This document shows positions 1 through 9,709 of a stretch of 64,000 nucleotides of DNA, piece by piece. The position numbers and the translations under genes were made by a program. The notes below the pieces were generated by a model, which saw only the letters and a list, made by a program, of their open reading frames with translations, was not told the origin of the DNA and made no database searches. Position 1 is the first letter of the stretch; each line of letters opens with the position of its first letter. This DNA comes from Leishmania martiniquensis (taxonomy: Eukaryota > Euglenozoa > Kinetoplastea > Trypanosomatida > Trypanosomatidae), in NCBI RefSeq assembly GCF_017916325.1, contig NC_090146.1:5001-69000 (forward strand), in the 5' to 3' direction.

Positions 1-839
1 TTAAACGAGGGGGGGCGGGGGGGGAGGTGTTTTGCCATGATGTAGCGCTCGGTTGGCCGCGATGTTCTGTATACGTGTGTGTGTGTGTGTGTGCAGGGGG
101 GGAATGTATCATTTGTCTTGTGATGTTCCCTCCTTGTCGCAGTTTTTTTACTTGGTGATACATTTAGGGGCTCGCAAGTCCTATAGAGATAACTTTTTGT
201 TCTGCGTACGCGAGAACGTGCTTTTTTATGCACTGCGCCGCTGGCTAACAAAGTAATTTGCCCGAGAGGGACTTGGGCGTCACCCTTTTCTGCGTGTGGG
301 TTTGATATCAGAGCCGGTGCTGCCTGATGGGGTGGCTTTATGGTTAGTTTGCTACCTCAGCCACCCTCGATGCAGGGCGAATCATTATTGCTGATGCTCT
401 GGACTCTTAGCGTGCAATGATATTCTTCATGTGCGCAAGGATGAGAATGCGTACCACAGCAACAGATTGTTTTATGCGATGAGTGAGTTGGCTCCTATCT
501 TTCGTGTAAGATGTAGCGCAGGAGAGGGGCGAAGCAGTATGCTGCTTTTTCCTGCATTTCGCCTTATGGTCTCTTCTTCTTTGAAGCGATTGACCCTGCA
601 CGCGGATGCTGCGGCTAGTCGCCCACTGAGCCTTTGGAGGGCTAACGAAAGCGGCACTTGAATTTAAGTGCTCTGATTTGGTCATGGCGTTGCGTGCCAC
701 AAGCGTCTCATTTTGTATGTGGCATGTATATTACCCTTTCCGCTATGCTTCAGGTTCTGCGCTCGTTTTCTCTTTCCATGATGTGCTGATGCTTCGATAC
801 TAGTAGTCCGCGAGACGATGCCTGAAGTATACATTAGAA
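1..839. other. Intergenic / upstream region, no supported gene
   Basis: No convincing coding frame. It opens with a very G-rich run (about 10-27) and holds a (GT)n microsatellite near 77-93. Short open frames on both strands lack conserved-looking composition. No telomeric TTAGGG arrays are visible, so the chromosome end itself is not shown. Confidence 0.6.
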
Positions 840-1700
840 ATGTACAGGGAACGGCTTACTGCATTTTACAAATGCTATAATCCTGCCTGCCTGGAGTCAG
901 TGGACGAAATCCTAGAAATCTTTCGTGGTCGCGAAGAAGAGCTATTTCAGGTTTTGGCGGAAAAATATCGTGCGGAAGAATGCGTTGCAACGACTCAGTG
1001 TGAAAGGAGTGCTGTTTTGACAGCCACAGGCTTTTTGACTCGTTCCTCAGGATGCTCTGAGGAGCTCGAGCTCGATAAGCACACTGCAGGCGACAGCTTC
1101 TTCTGTCGTGGTCTTCCTGGGCACCGGGGACCTGCTCTGCACACAAAGACGGAAGAACCGGTTCAGCAGATGGAAAGGGTCCCAGTGGCAGAGAGCGAGC
1201 TCAAACAATGCGATGGTGAGGGCACGATCCCTCTACCTTTTGAGCCGAACGGGGGAAAGAACCTGGGGCCTGTGTCCGTAAATTGGCAACTATTGGAGAG
1301 GCTGAGGCGCTGCGAAAATGAGAAGGCGAACCTGGACGCACGAAATCACGAGCTTCGAAAAGAAGTAGTTGTGCTACAGGCGGGAAAGGAAGCGCTGAGT
1401 CGGAAGAATGGGGCAGACGAGGATACTATAAAGCAACTTCAGAAGCTGATTTGTGAAGTTCAGAGGAGAGAGCGTGGGCTACTTGAAAGGAGCGCTGCGT
1501 GGGAACTTGAAGCGCGGTCTCCGTTGCACGAAAACGAATTTCTGGAGATAATACGCAGTAGTCAGCAACAGCTGACGCTCTTCTACGAGGACAAGATGTC
1601 TTTAATGCAATCGGAGATAGAGCGTCTTCGCATACATGCATCCGCGTGCATTCGAGAAAAAGATGCTATCATTGAAGCATTGAAGAAGGAAAATTTGTAG
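840..1700 (+). CDS. Hypothetical coiled-coil protein (286 aa)
   Basis: Starts at an ATG and runs to TAG. I do not recognise a family. Residues about 150-220 and 230-286 are rich in Glu, Lys, Arg, Leu and Gln with heptad-like spacing, which predicts a coiled coil. The N-terminal third (MYRERLTAFYKCYNPACLES) could be a small globular cap, because short N-terminal helical segments before a coiled coil are common in basal-body and cytoskeletal proteins; that reading is inference. No signal peptide or membrane segment is seen. Codon use is AT-richer than in genes further right, a trend shared by its neighbours. It is the first gene on this strand in the window. Confidence 0.75.
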   Translation: MYRERLTAFYKCYNPACLESVDEILEIFRGREEELFQVLAEKYRAEECVATTQCERSAVLTATGFLTRSSGCSEELELDKHTAGDSFFCRGLPGHRGPALHTKTEEPVQQMERVPVAESELKQCDGEGTIPLPFEPNGGKNLGPVSVNWQLLERLRRCENEKANLDARNHELRKEVVVLQAGKEALSRKNGADEDTIKQLQKLICEVQRRERGLLERSAAWELEARSPLHENEFLEIIRSSQQQLTLFYEDKMSLMQSEIERLRIHASACIREKDAIIEALKKENL

Positions 1701-2099
1701 AGTAGGGCATTAGTGTTGGCTGCTTACTGAAATTTAGATCTTTTTGTCCTCATTTTAATAGATGCGAGTATTCGACTGGACTAGAATCAAAACATGAGGT
1801 AGTGGAGCAAAGGTTCGATTGCCTGTCGAATTAGCGAGCGGCGGCCCTGTTTCTCCTTCCAAATCTGGTGGGAGTTTTGTTTTTGAGAGTTGTTGAGTGA
1901 TGTTTTTCCTCCTTGCTGCCCCACGCTATATAAATGCTATTTTTTCCTTGTGAGCACAAATGTGCCATCTTCCCTCATGTTATGCAGCTCATATCTTTCC
2001 AATACGCAATTGCTTGCACTTCACAACTGGGGTTCTCTCGTTTACACGCTTTCTTTTTTTTTTTCAGAGAAGACGTTGAGTTTAGGCGGTGGGGACTGG
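1701..2099. other. Intergenic region with splice acceptor for the ERGIC-type gene
   Basis: Contains 3' untranslated sequence of the upstream gene and a strong polypyrimidine tract at about 2049-2065. No gene seen. Confidence 0.6.
2049..2067 (+). promoter_or_regulatory. Candidate spliced-leader acceptor (polypyrimidine tract + AG)
   Basis: An almost pure T run interrupted by one C ends in CAG at 2065-2067, 32 bases before the chosen ATG at 2100. In trypanosomatids trans-splicing uses exactly this layout. It decides the start of the next gene, because the open frame upstream of it would not be in the mature mRNA. Confidence 0.7.
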
Positions 2100-3296
2100 A
2101 TGCGGCAGCGAAGAGCAGTGCTTGCGGTGGAGGAGGAGCCGCATGTTTCACGGACGCGGTTTTCACGGCACATCGAAAAGGTTGACATTTTTCCGAAGCC
2201 AAGGGAAGACTATCAGCGCGAGCAGACAAGAGGCGGCGCTTTTCTCAGTGTTTTGACGGTATTGATTGTTGTTCTTCTGATTATATGGGAAACAGTCGCC
2301 TATTGGAGAGGACGTGACGCGTATGATACAGATGTGTCACTGGACAAAGGTCTTGCCGATGAAATGCCGGTACACTTTGACGTACTTTTCCCGCGAATGC
2401 CCTGCAACCGTCTTAGTATCGATGTCGTTGATGTAACAGGGATGGCAAGGCTGAACTGTACAGGTACGATACACAAGCTTCCGACCACACTGAATGGAGA
2501 ACTCCAGTACAAAGGAAGCATGGAGGATCTTTACAATGAAATTGAGGCGGGCGATGCTGGAACAGGTGAAAAATGCAGGCGGTGTCCCTTGTCGGCTTTT
2601 CACGGAGTCACCGAAGAGATCCGCAACGCGGCAGCGTCAAGGTGCTGTGACAGCTGCGATAGCGTAGTGGAGCTGTACCGGGAGCTTGGAAAGGATTTCC
2701 CAGGCTTCGAGTACATTCCGCAATGTGTAGACAAACTCGTGGATCGTGCGAGCGGGTGCAATGTGATAGGGTTGCTTGATTTGAAGAAGGTCCCCGCAAC
2801 AGTAATTTTTGGTCCCCGGCGAACTGGTGGATTATACTCGCTGAAAGATGTACTCCGGCTCGACACCTCCCATGTCATCAGAAAGCTTCGAATCGGTGAC
2901 GAGGCAGTCCATCGCTTTTCAGAGCACGGCGTGGCAGAGCCGCTTTCTGGCCACAGGTCATTGACGAAGACTTACTCTGAGACACGGTACCTGGTTAAGG
3001 TGGTACCCACAACGTACAGAACGACAAAGGCAAAGGACTTAAAAGCCTCCACATACGAGTACAGTGCCCAATGGAGTAGACGGTCTATCGTTGTTGGTTT
3101 TTCTGGTGCAGTTCCTGCTGTACTGTTTCGGTTTGAGCCGGCTGCCATCCAGGTGAATAATGTCTTTGAGAGAGCGCCTTTTTCGCATTTCCTGGTTCAG
3201 CTTTGCGGTATCATAGGTGGGTTGTTTGTTGTTCTGGGGCTTATCGACAGTGGCTTTGAATGGTACATCGATTTGGAGAAGCGGCAGTGCTACTGA
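2100..3296 (+). CDS. ERGIC3/Erv46-type ER-Golgi cargo receptor (398 aa)
   Basis: Predicted two-pass membrane protein cycling between ER and Golgi in COPII/COPI vesicles. The N-terminal ERGIC domain has the phrase FSRHIEKVDIFPKPREDY followed by a membrane helix at about residues 48-69. The lumenal part carries the paired cysteine motifs typical of Erv46/ERGIC3 (CRRC, then CCDSC shortly before VVELYRELG). A second helix lies at about 364-386 near the C-terminus. Length about 400 aa is usual for the family. The frame is open upstream to about 1890, but the first usable ATG after the splice acceptor is at 2100 and puts the conserved N-terminus in place. Partner in other eukaryotes is Erv41/ERGIC2, which is not in this window. 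Confidence 0.9.
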   Translation: MRQRRAVLAVEEEPHVSRTRFSRHIEKVDIFPKPREDYQREQTRGGAFLSVLTVLIVVLLIIWETVAYWRGRDAYDTDVSLDKGLADEMPVHFDVLFPRMPCNRLSIDVVDVTGMARLNCTGTIHKLPTTLNGELQYKGSMEDLYNEIEAGDAGTGEKCRRCPLSAFHGVTEEIRNAAASRCCDSCDSVVELYRELGKDFPGFEYIPQCVDKLVDRASGCNVIGLLDLKKVPATVIFGPRRTGGLYSLKDVLRLDTSHVIRKLRIGDEAVHRFSEHGVAEPLSGHRSLTKTYSETRYLVKVVPTTYRTTKAKDLKASTYEYSAQWSRRSIVVGFSGAVPAVLFRFEPAAIQVNNVFERAPFSHFLVQLCGIIGGLFVVLGLIDSGFEWYIDLEKRQCY

Positions 3297-3790
3297 CGCG
3301 CTTGCTCTCCTAAGCTCGATGGCAAGCGCAGAGCACAAGGAGAAAACCTGAGGCTGATGTATCCTTTGATGCTGTACTCTGATCGGAAATGATCAAGAAT
3401 AGATATGTCATTTTACCCCTCATGTGAGAAGACTGAAGGCTCTGTCGTTTTTCGGATGCTAATCGGCGATATTCTGTCATGAAAGCTTGTGGAGCGTGTG
3501 AGCAACTGGGAGGCAAGCAGTCGCATTCCACTTTGGCGAAAAATTGTACTGGGATTACTGAGCTACCCTGCCCTACATTTTGACTGCCCATCGAATCTAC
3601 TTGCATTCCATCGTTGCTTAGCGTAACAGCGATCTAGGCGTCTCGCGAAGTAAGCTGTTTGCATCTTGCCTCTAGTAGAGCAGAAGCATTTTTAGGTGGG
3701 GTATACCTTTTTGAAGGCCACGTAAAGGCACACAGGAGCACATCAGCTTAGCAGGATAAGTAAGCTGCTGCTTCTCCACAAGTACCGAGC
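3297..3790. other. Intergenic region, no gene seen
   Basis: About 0.5 kb of untranslated sequence. There is only a weak pyrimidine tract (CTGCTGCTTCTCC) directly before the next gene, so its splice site is not obvious. Confidence 0.5.
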
Positions 3791-4714
3791 ATGTTTCGCT
3801 CTTGTTTTCTGCGCTGCCCTCCTATTGCTGCGGCAAAGGTGCCGGAGCAGCTGCCCGAGTGGGCTATCAAAAAGCGCACGCATTTGAGCTTGGCACTGGA
3901 CCGATGGGCACTAAAGCTGCAACGCTGTGCGACAAGGCTGATTGGTCTCAGTGATCGCATGATGGGTGTGCAGCCAAAGGAGGAGCTCTATCGCATTCCG
4001 CGACTCCTGAGGGTGAGCGGGAAGCGGCCAACAGTCAAGGACAACTGTTTCATTGCACCAAGCGCTATAGTCACCGGTGATGTCCATGTGGGGCGAAAGA
4101 ACTATATTGGCTACAACGCTATCGTTCGGGCCGAAGAAGGAGAAAGCATTCACCTTGGCGAGAGTTGCAACGTGCAGGAAAAGGCCGTAGTCATGGGAAA
4201 CACGACAATAGGCAAATGGACTACCATTGAGCCGATGGCGATCGTGGAGTCAGCGGACATAGCGTCGTGCTCGTTTGTAGGAGCCAATGCAATCGTGATG
4301 AAAGGTAGCAGCATCGAGTCCGGGGCAATGTTATGCGCGGCAAGTGTTCTACAGTCTGGCGCCATTATCCCCTCCGGCGAGATGTGGGCGGGCAACCCAG
4401 CACAGAAGGTGGCCGACCTCACAGAGAAGGAGAAGGAGGACATTGTAAAGGCAGCCAAGCACACCGTCCTGCTTGCCATCGAGCACCACGACTCATGGGA
4501 GCTCACCTGGGAGGAAATCGAAGACCAACGCGAAGCTCGAGAGCACTTTGCGCGGTACGCTGAAGGCAACCGTGAGCTTCGTATGAAAGCTATGTACATC
4601 AAGGAGCCGCCGCGACCGAACCGCAAGAAGATGGGGCGTCGCACGCCCCAGGAGCTTGTCGAAGGGAGTGAGAACACTCCTGCATTGGTTGAGAGCATGC
4701 ACCAAGGCTATTAG
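3791..4714 (+). CDS. Gamma-carbonic-anhydrase-like left-handed beta-helix protein (307 aa)
   Basis: Hexapeptide-repeat (LbetaH) protein. After an N-terminal extension of about 80 residues come repeats such as NCFIAPSAIVTGDVHVG, NYIGYNAIVRAEEG and CSFVGANAIVMKGSSIESGA. The C-terminal helical tail is about 100 residues. Architecture and the phrase GEMWAGNPAQKV fit mitochondrial gamma-CA-like proteins, which in plants and protists form a module of respiratory complex I. The three zinc-binding histidines of active gamma-CAs are not present at the expected places: the segment usually written as RGD then H...TVGHGA...H reads here RAEEGESI, VVMGNTTIGKWTTIEPMAIV. It is therefore probably non-catalytic. 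The N-terminus (MFRSCFLR...) may act as a mitochondrial presequence. Other LbetaH families (dynactin p25/p27) are less likely. Confidence 0.8.
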   Translation: MFRSCFLRCPPIAAAKVPEQLPEWAIKKRTHLSLALDRWALKLQRCATRLIGLSDRMMGVQPKEELYRIPRLLRVSGKRPTVKDNCFIAPSAIVTGDVHVGRKNYIGYNAIVRAEEGESIHLGESCNVQEKAVVMGNTTIGKWTTIEPMAIVESADIASCSFVGANAIVMKGSSIESGAMLCAASVLQSGAIIPSGEMWAGNPAQKVADLTEKEKEDIVKAAKHTVLLAIEHHDSWELTWEEIEDQREAREHFARYAEGNRELRMKAMYIKEPPRPNRKKMGRRTPQELVEGSENTPALVESMHQGY

Positions 4715-5373
4715 AGGCATGTACGGTAGAGTGAAGCTTCTCAAGAAGATGCCACTGAGTTCCGTCATGGTTAGGGTGAGCCTCGGATGGTGCATTGAAA
4801 AGTGTACTTTGCTGGCTCTTCTACTCTTACGTCACGGCAAAAAAAACATGCTCTGATGATCGAGCGGTCCCTGTGTCTGTGTGTAGGGGGGTGAGTGTTT
4901 GTTTGCTCGATTATGACTTGCGTTCTTATGACTACTGCAAATACTGTCAGTATCGTCTGTTTGCTACCATGATCGGGTCTTTAGCTCCTGCTTCAATGGG
5001 TGAGGCGAAACACGCACCGTAGAAATCCACTATTTGGGAAAGAAGCGCTGCAGCTGGTGAGCGCTTCCCACCTTTCTTGAAATCGTGGTGGAACTGAGTT
5101 GGGCGCCCTGTATGCGCTTTCTATGGATAAAGCTGCTCTCCAAGAGCACGTGTGTGAAACCATACCGAAGCTCTGGTAAACGTGCGAGACACTTGAAGCA
5201 TGCTTGGCGCCACTCGAAGCCTTCTTCACTGCCTGTCTTCTACTTTTCGTCGCATGTGTCTTACACCACCTTTCGTCAACATGAGTTCGCAGCACTCGTG
5301 ACTTGTACGGCTTTCGAAGCTGCTTGACGACGCGGTCCACTGCTCTCCAGCAACTCTACGGGTGAAAAAGAAA
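4715..5373. other. Intergenic region, no gene seen
   Basis: Untranslated sequence of about 0.66 kb with a T-rich stretch near 5220-5240 (CTTCTACTTTTCG). No repeat of the dispersed family and no supported small gene. Confidence 0.5.
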
Positions 5374-6273
5374 ATGGAATCCATCGTATCATGCGATAAC
5401 ATTCACAAGACGTACCTTCTCGGCGTTGAGGGTGTTCCGGCACTGCGTGGCGTGGATGTCGACGTCAACCCTGGGGAACTTCTGGTGGTGTACGGCACCA
5501 GCGGCGGTGGCAAGAGCACGCTCCTCAATGTCCTTGGCACGATCGACACGCCGACGAAGGGGAATATGTTCCTCTTTGGAAAGCGAGTGACGGATCAAAC
5601 GCCGGACTCGGAGTTGGCAGCGCTGCGCTGCCAACGGATCGGGTTCGTCTTTCAGTCCTTCAACTTGATTTCTGCCATGGATGCGCTGGAGAATGTCTCG
5701 CTGCCGATGATGATCAAAGGCTCGCTTTCATCATCCGAGATCAAGAAGCGTGCCATGGCACTCCTTAAGGATGTCGGTCTTGGGCACCGGGTGCACCACT
5801 TCCCTTCCATGCTTTCTGGTGGTGAACAGCAGCGCGTGACGATCGCCCGGGCGCTTGCGAATGAGCCGGAGATCTTGTTTCTGGATGAGCCCACAGGCGA
5901 CCTGGACACGAAGAACACACTCATCATCATGAACATTCTTCTTCGGCTGAACCGGGAGTGCGGTCTCACGATGGTAATGGTGACTCACGATGTGTATATG
6001 AAACAGTATGCCCACCGTGTCATTTACATCCGCGATGGCAAGGTGGGCAAAACGGAAGCCGTGCACAGCGATGTTCGCCAACGCGCTTGGAATGAGCTAC
6101 AGGAGTCCCTGCGCAAGGCAAACATTGGGGTAGAGGAACAGAAGAAAGCTGTCAGTGTGCGCCGCACTCCGGAGGACTATGCCACATTCTCGGCGCAAGG
6201 CCCGCTTAATCTCGATGAAGACCCAGAAATGCAGCAGGTGGTGGATGTACTTTTCGGTCATCAACAAAGTTGA
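5374..6273 (+). CDS. ABC transporter ATP-binding protein, MacB/LolD-like (299 aa)
   Basis: Free-standing nucleotide-binding domain with all ABC motifs: Walker A GTSGGGKST (residues 41-49), Q-loop FVFQSFNLI, signature LSGGEQQRVTIARAL (from about 147), Walker B LFLDEPTGDLD (D171, E172) and H-loop VTHD. There is no membrane span, so it must pair with a separate permease or act as a soluble ATPase. The closest bacterial look is the lipoprotein-release/MacB class. A C-terminal tail of about 70 residues follows the ABC fold. I start at ATG 5374, because the codon at 5362 is GTG. All catalytic residues are intact, so it should hydrolyse ATP. Substrate unknown. Confidence 0.9.
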   Translation: MESIVSCDNIHKTYLLGVEGVPALRGVDVDVNPGELLVVYGTSGGGKSTLLNVLGTIDTPTKGNMFLFGKRVTDQTPDSELAALRCQRIGFVFQSFNLISAMDALENVSLPMMIKGSLSSSEIKKRAMALLKDVGLGHRVHHFPSMLSGGEQQRVTIARALANEPEILFLDEPTGDLDTKNTLIIMNILLRLNRECGLTMVMVTHDVYMKQYAHRVIYIRDGKVGKTEAVHSDVRQRAWNELQESLRKANIGVEEQKKAVSVRRTPEDYATFSAQGPLNLDEDPEMQQVVDVLFGHQQS

Positions 6274-6832
6274 GTCTAGGCGGGAGATGCAGCGTACATC
6301 TCCCTTTTCGATATATATATATATACCCTCTATTTCGCCTCTTTTTGATCTCTTTCAGTTTGCACGTTTTCTCGTGTCGTGTTGCTGCACGGTTAGTGTC
6401 CGGGAGTTTCCCCCTCTCTGCTCTAGTGCTTGTCCTCCCTCCATCCTTTGAAGTGCTTCTGCTTTGTATCTCATCGTTTCATTCGAGGAATCCAGCGCAG
6501 GAAAAGAAGAAAAGTTATCAGCATCTTGAGTGAAAGCGGCCCCTTGCGGCTCTCTCTGCCCTTCCCATTGCATTGGCCTCTGAGTGACTTGCGTCGCGTC
6601 ACTCATGGAGAAACCCTGATTTCTATGGCTGCATGTGCGCTCTACTCTAGAGACTCCTCTTTCGCAGCCGATTGCGACCAGCGGAAAAAAGCGCCTTCCA
6701 TTTCCTCATGATTGATGCTTCCCGCTTCTCTGCTCTCTAAATAACCCACCCCTCAGTCGCTGCGGGGCGTGGTCCCTCATCGTGCAGTACAGCGACACGA
6801 GAAAACACATAAAGCCAGAAAATGTCGTAAAG
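6274..6832. other. Intergenic region with (TA)n and pyrimidine tracts
   Basis: Holds a short TA repeat at about 6309-6323 and CT-rich stretches near 6350-6450. No gene seen. Confidence 0.5.
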
Positions 6833-9709
6833 ATGGAGGCTCTGTTGCCTGTCGAAACGTGTTTTCGATGTGGCCATCCGTACGTATTCCGCCTGTCGCG
6901 CTTTGGCTGCGTCTTCTCGTGCGCGTGCGACAGGTGCATTGACGTGTTGAAAGCTGCCGCAGCCTTTGCCGCGGCCCTGCGCAGACGAACAGTCTCCGTG
7001 CCGTTCGTGCCGTTCATGTCGTCCTCCTTGTGCGAACTCACTAGCTCCATGAAGGTGATTGTCGTGGAAGTGGACTTTGTACAGGATCGCGTGCGCGCGC
7101 AATTCCTCAATTTTCATGATGCCGATGTGGCGCAGGTAACGGCAAGTCTTTCCCTCGCACTTCGCCAGCAGCTGGCATGTAGCGGGGCAGCTGTGACGGG
7201 CCCAGCGGCGGTGGTTGACCAGCTCGCTGAGGAGCTCATCGAGTCCGCACAAGACCCTGCTCTTCCATTTTTCGTGAATCCTCCACGGCCTGACCTGCAC
7301 GAAGCTGTATCTCGTATTCGCAGCGGGGGACTGCCAGAAGCCACGCTCGATCGAATTCCGCATCTCCTTCGACGCGCTATGAAAGCTCATCAAGTAGAGG
7401 GTGTGAAGACGGCACTGCGGTGGGGAGGGAGGATCCTCTTCGCTGACGACATGGGTGTTGGCAAAACAATGCAAGCATTGGCCACCGTGGCAGCGCTGGA
7501 GGCCTATCCACTTCTCATTGTGTGTCCCTCAGCTGTAAAGTTCATGTGGGCAGACCTGATTGAGCAATACCTGCACGAGCAGGTGCAGGTCGATGAGATC
7601 CATATGATTCACGGCGCGAATGACGCGCTTAGCGTCGAAGCGAGACCAAAGGTGGTGCTGGTGAGCTATCACATGGCAGCAGTGATGGAGAAGCAGTTGC
7701 AGTGCCGCAGCTGGAAATGTCTCGTGTGCGACGAGAGCCATCTGCTGCACACAAATGTGAGCGGAGCTGATGCAACCTATACTCGTGCGGTGGTGGCCAT
7801 GGGGAAACGAGCGCCTCACTGTCTCCTTCTTTCTGGAACGCCGGCCACTGGTGCCCCATTCGATCTCTTCAATCAGATTGACACACTTCGCCCTAGCTTA
7901 TTGGGGAACTCCCGTTTTGAGTTCGCGATGCGGTACTGCCGGCTCACCCTCTCTCCTTATTTGCAGGTTGGGAAGTCGACGAGGAAGATGGAGCTCTCAT
8001 CGCTGCTGAGCTCGTGCTGTATGCTGCGCCGCCTCAAAGAAGATGTGCTGGAGCTGCCACGGAAAAGCAGAGTTGTGATGCGTGTAGCACATCGTCTTGG
8101 GCCGCATAGTAATGCTCGTCGCAGCGAGGGCGCATTGTACCAGGAACGGTACGCGAATAGTTGGAAAGCAAACTGGAGCGGCATCGCCAAAGCTGTCGAG
8201 CACTGCTGCAGCAAGTACGACCGCGTTGTGCTCCTGGCGCACCACATCGAGCTGATCGACGCGCTTGTGCAGTGGACTCGTGAGCACCAGCAGCAGGCTG
8301 TCTGCATCGATGGGCGAGTGCCGGCGCAACAACGTGGAAATCTCCTACACGCCTTTCATCGAGGAGAGGCGAGGCTTGCGATAATCGGCATCACAGCGTG
8401 CGCCGTAGGCATTTCGTTAGCGCCGGCTCAGTGTGCCGTGTTCTGTGAGCTCCCCCCTGACGCGGCGTGGATGCGGCAGGCAGAGGATCGACTGCATCGC
8501 CCGGGGCAACGCGACGAGGTTGTTGTGTACTATCTTCTCGGGCTCCATTCTCAGTTTGACACGGAGCTCTTTTCCCGCCTGTGCAGGAGCCTCTCCGACG
8601 CGGATGAGCCAAGAGGCGCGCCCCCCTCGTTTTCACAAATCTCCCACGCATCTCCCACAACACTGCAGCCAACACCGGTGTTACACGTATCGGCGAATAG
8701 CTCAGTACAGCCAACTGCGGAGCCTTTGCTCTTTCGTGTTAGCAAAAACACCGGTCGCATCCACGTGCGCGCAAGTAAACCGAACAGCTTTTATACCACC
8801 TTTCCTTGGGATGATGCGCGAGAGTGCATTCAGCAGCGTCAGGACCCCGTCTGGCAGCAGCTGAGCGTTTTTCTCGACTCCGTTACTCGTCTTTCACCAT
8901 TTCAGCGAAGGCAGCTCCTCCTCTGCAAAAGGTGGCTGCCTCCTATCTTTCAGTGGAGAGGCGGCGATGCCGTGGTGTCCTCTCCGCAGCAGCGAAAACG
9001 CTATGCGAAAGCGCTCCCTTTCGGATGGGGGGTGTGGTGGGAGGTGCGCCGCTTGTACTTTCCCACGCGCTACTACTTTGGACCTCTCATCGCTGCCCGG
9101 GGCACTGAATATAGGGCGGGTTGCCTGAATTGCGCAGCGAGCCTCCCACAGCTTCAGAGAAGCGTGTATGGCTTGTTCCCGGGCTCTATTTGCTGCGCCG
9201 CCAACGGCGATTCGGAGCTCTTCTGCTCAGGGAAGTGCAGACTGACATTTTTTATCCGCCGGTCAAGTGGCGCGATGCGCCGCAGTGTTGCAGGTGTAGA
9301 CAAGAGCGTTTGCTCGCACTGCCATGTCGACTGTGAAACATTATGTACCTCCGTAGCAGCGGTGGCAAAACGGCGGGATCGTATGGCAGCCATTAGCAAG
9401 TTGCATCCGCAACTGCTGCAGTTTCCAGCTCTCTGTGAGAGGGCCGTCTCAAATCCTATTCCTGGGAATTTCTGGCATGCTGATCATGTAGTGCCGGTTG
9501 CATGTGGCGGCGGGGGGGCGACTCTAGACAACCTGCAAACGCTATGTGTCGTCTGCCACGCCCTCAAAACTCAGGAAGATATGAAGGTAGTGCGACTGCA
9601 GCGCGCATTACTACCTGTGCAAGAGTCAGATGCTCGAACAACAGTCAATGAGGCATGGGTCAAGGTGACCGCCTGCAGTGGCTCACGTGTGACTTGGCGA
9701 AAAGCATGA
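6833..9709 (+). CDS. ZRANB3-like SNF2 helicase fused to HNH nuclease (958 aa)
   Basis: Predicted ATP-dependent fork-remodelling/annealing helicase with a structure-specific endonuclease. The N-terminus has a Cys cluster (CFRCG...CVFSCACDRC) that may bind zinc. SNF2 motifs: DDMGVGKT (K211), DESH (D300-H303), LLLSGTPATG, and motif VI DRLHRPGQR (552-560). Then comes VSKNTGRIH, a phrase shared with the middle of human ZRANB3. The C-terminal HNH domain starts at H882 with HADHVVPV, then DNLQTLCVVCH (899-909), close to the ZRANB3 HNH. A CxxC pair precedes it (CSHCHVDC). No NZF zinc finger or clear PIP box was recognised. The ATG at 6833 is the first in-frame ATG. It is one of two repair-type genes in the window; the other is a RAD51 paralogue. 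Confidence 0.88.
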   Translation: MEALLPVETCFRCGHPYVFRLSRFGCVFSCACDRCIDVLKAAAAFAAALRRRTVSVPFVPFMSSSLCELTSSMKVIVVEVDFVQDRVRAQFLNFHDADVAQVTASLSLALRQQLACSGAAVTGPAAVVDQLAEELIESAQDPALPFFVNPPRPDLHEAVSRIRSGGLPEATLDRIPHLLRRAMKAHQVEGVKTALRWGGRILFADDMGVGKTMQALATVAALEAYPLLIVCPSAVKFMWADLIEQYLHEQVQVDEIHMIHGANDALSVEARPKVVLVSYHMAAVMEKQLQCRSWKCLVCDESHLLHTNVSGADATYTRAVVAMGKRAPHCLLLSGTPATGAPFDLFNQIDTLRPSLLGNSRFEFAMRYCRLTLSPYLQVGKSTRKMELSSLLSSCCMLRRLKEDVLELPRKSRVVMRVAHRLGPHSNARRSEGALYQERYANSWKANWSGIAKAVEHCCSKYDRVVLLAHHIELIDALVQWTREHQQQAVCIDGRVPAQQRGNLLHAFHRGEARLAIIGITACAVGISLAPAQCAVFCELPPDAAWMRQAEDRLHRPGQRDEVVVYYLLGLHSQFDTELFSRLCRSLSDADEPRGAPPSFSQISHASPTTLQPTPVLHVSANSSVQPTAEPLLFRVSKNTGRIHVRASKPNSFYTTFPWDDARECIQQRQDPVWQQLSVFLDSVTRLSPFQRRQLLLCKRWLPPIFQWRGGDAVVSSPQQRKRYAKALPFGWGVWWEVRRLYFPTRYYFGPLIAARGTEYRAGCLNCAASLPQLQRSVYGLFPGSICCAANGDSELFCSGKCRLTFFIRRSSGAMRRSVAGVDKSVCSHCHVDCETLCTSVAAVAKRRDRMAAISKLHPQLLQFPALCERAVSNPIPGNFWHADHVVPVACGGGGATLDNLQTLCVVCHALKTQEDMKVVRLQRALLPVQESDARTTVNEAWVKVTACSGSRVTWRKA

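Noticed and set aside
1800..1840. GGTTCGATTGCC, which looks like the T-loop of a tRNA
   Set aside because: The flanking bases do not pair as a T arm and no cloverleaf can be drawn around it.
1890..2099. N-terminal extension of the Erv46-type protein
   Set aside because: No ATG start; the segment contains the polypyrimidine tract and splice acceptor, so it is not in the mature mRNA.
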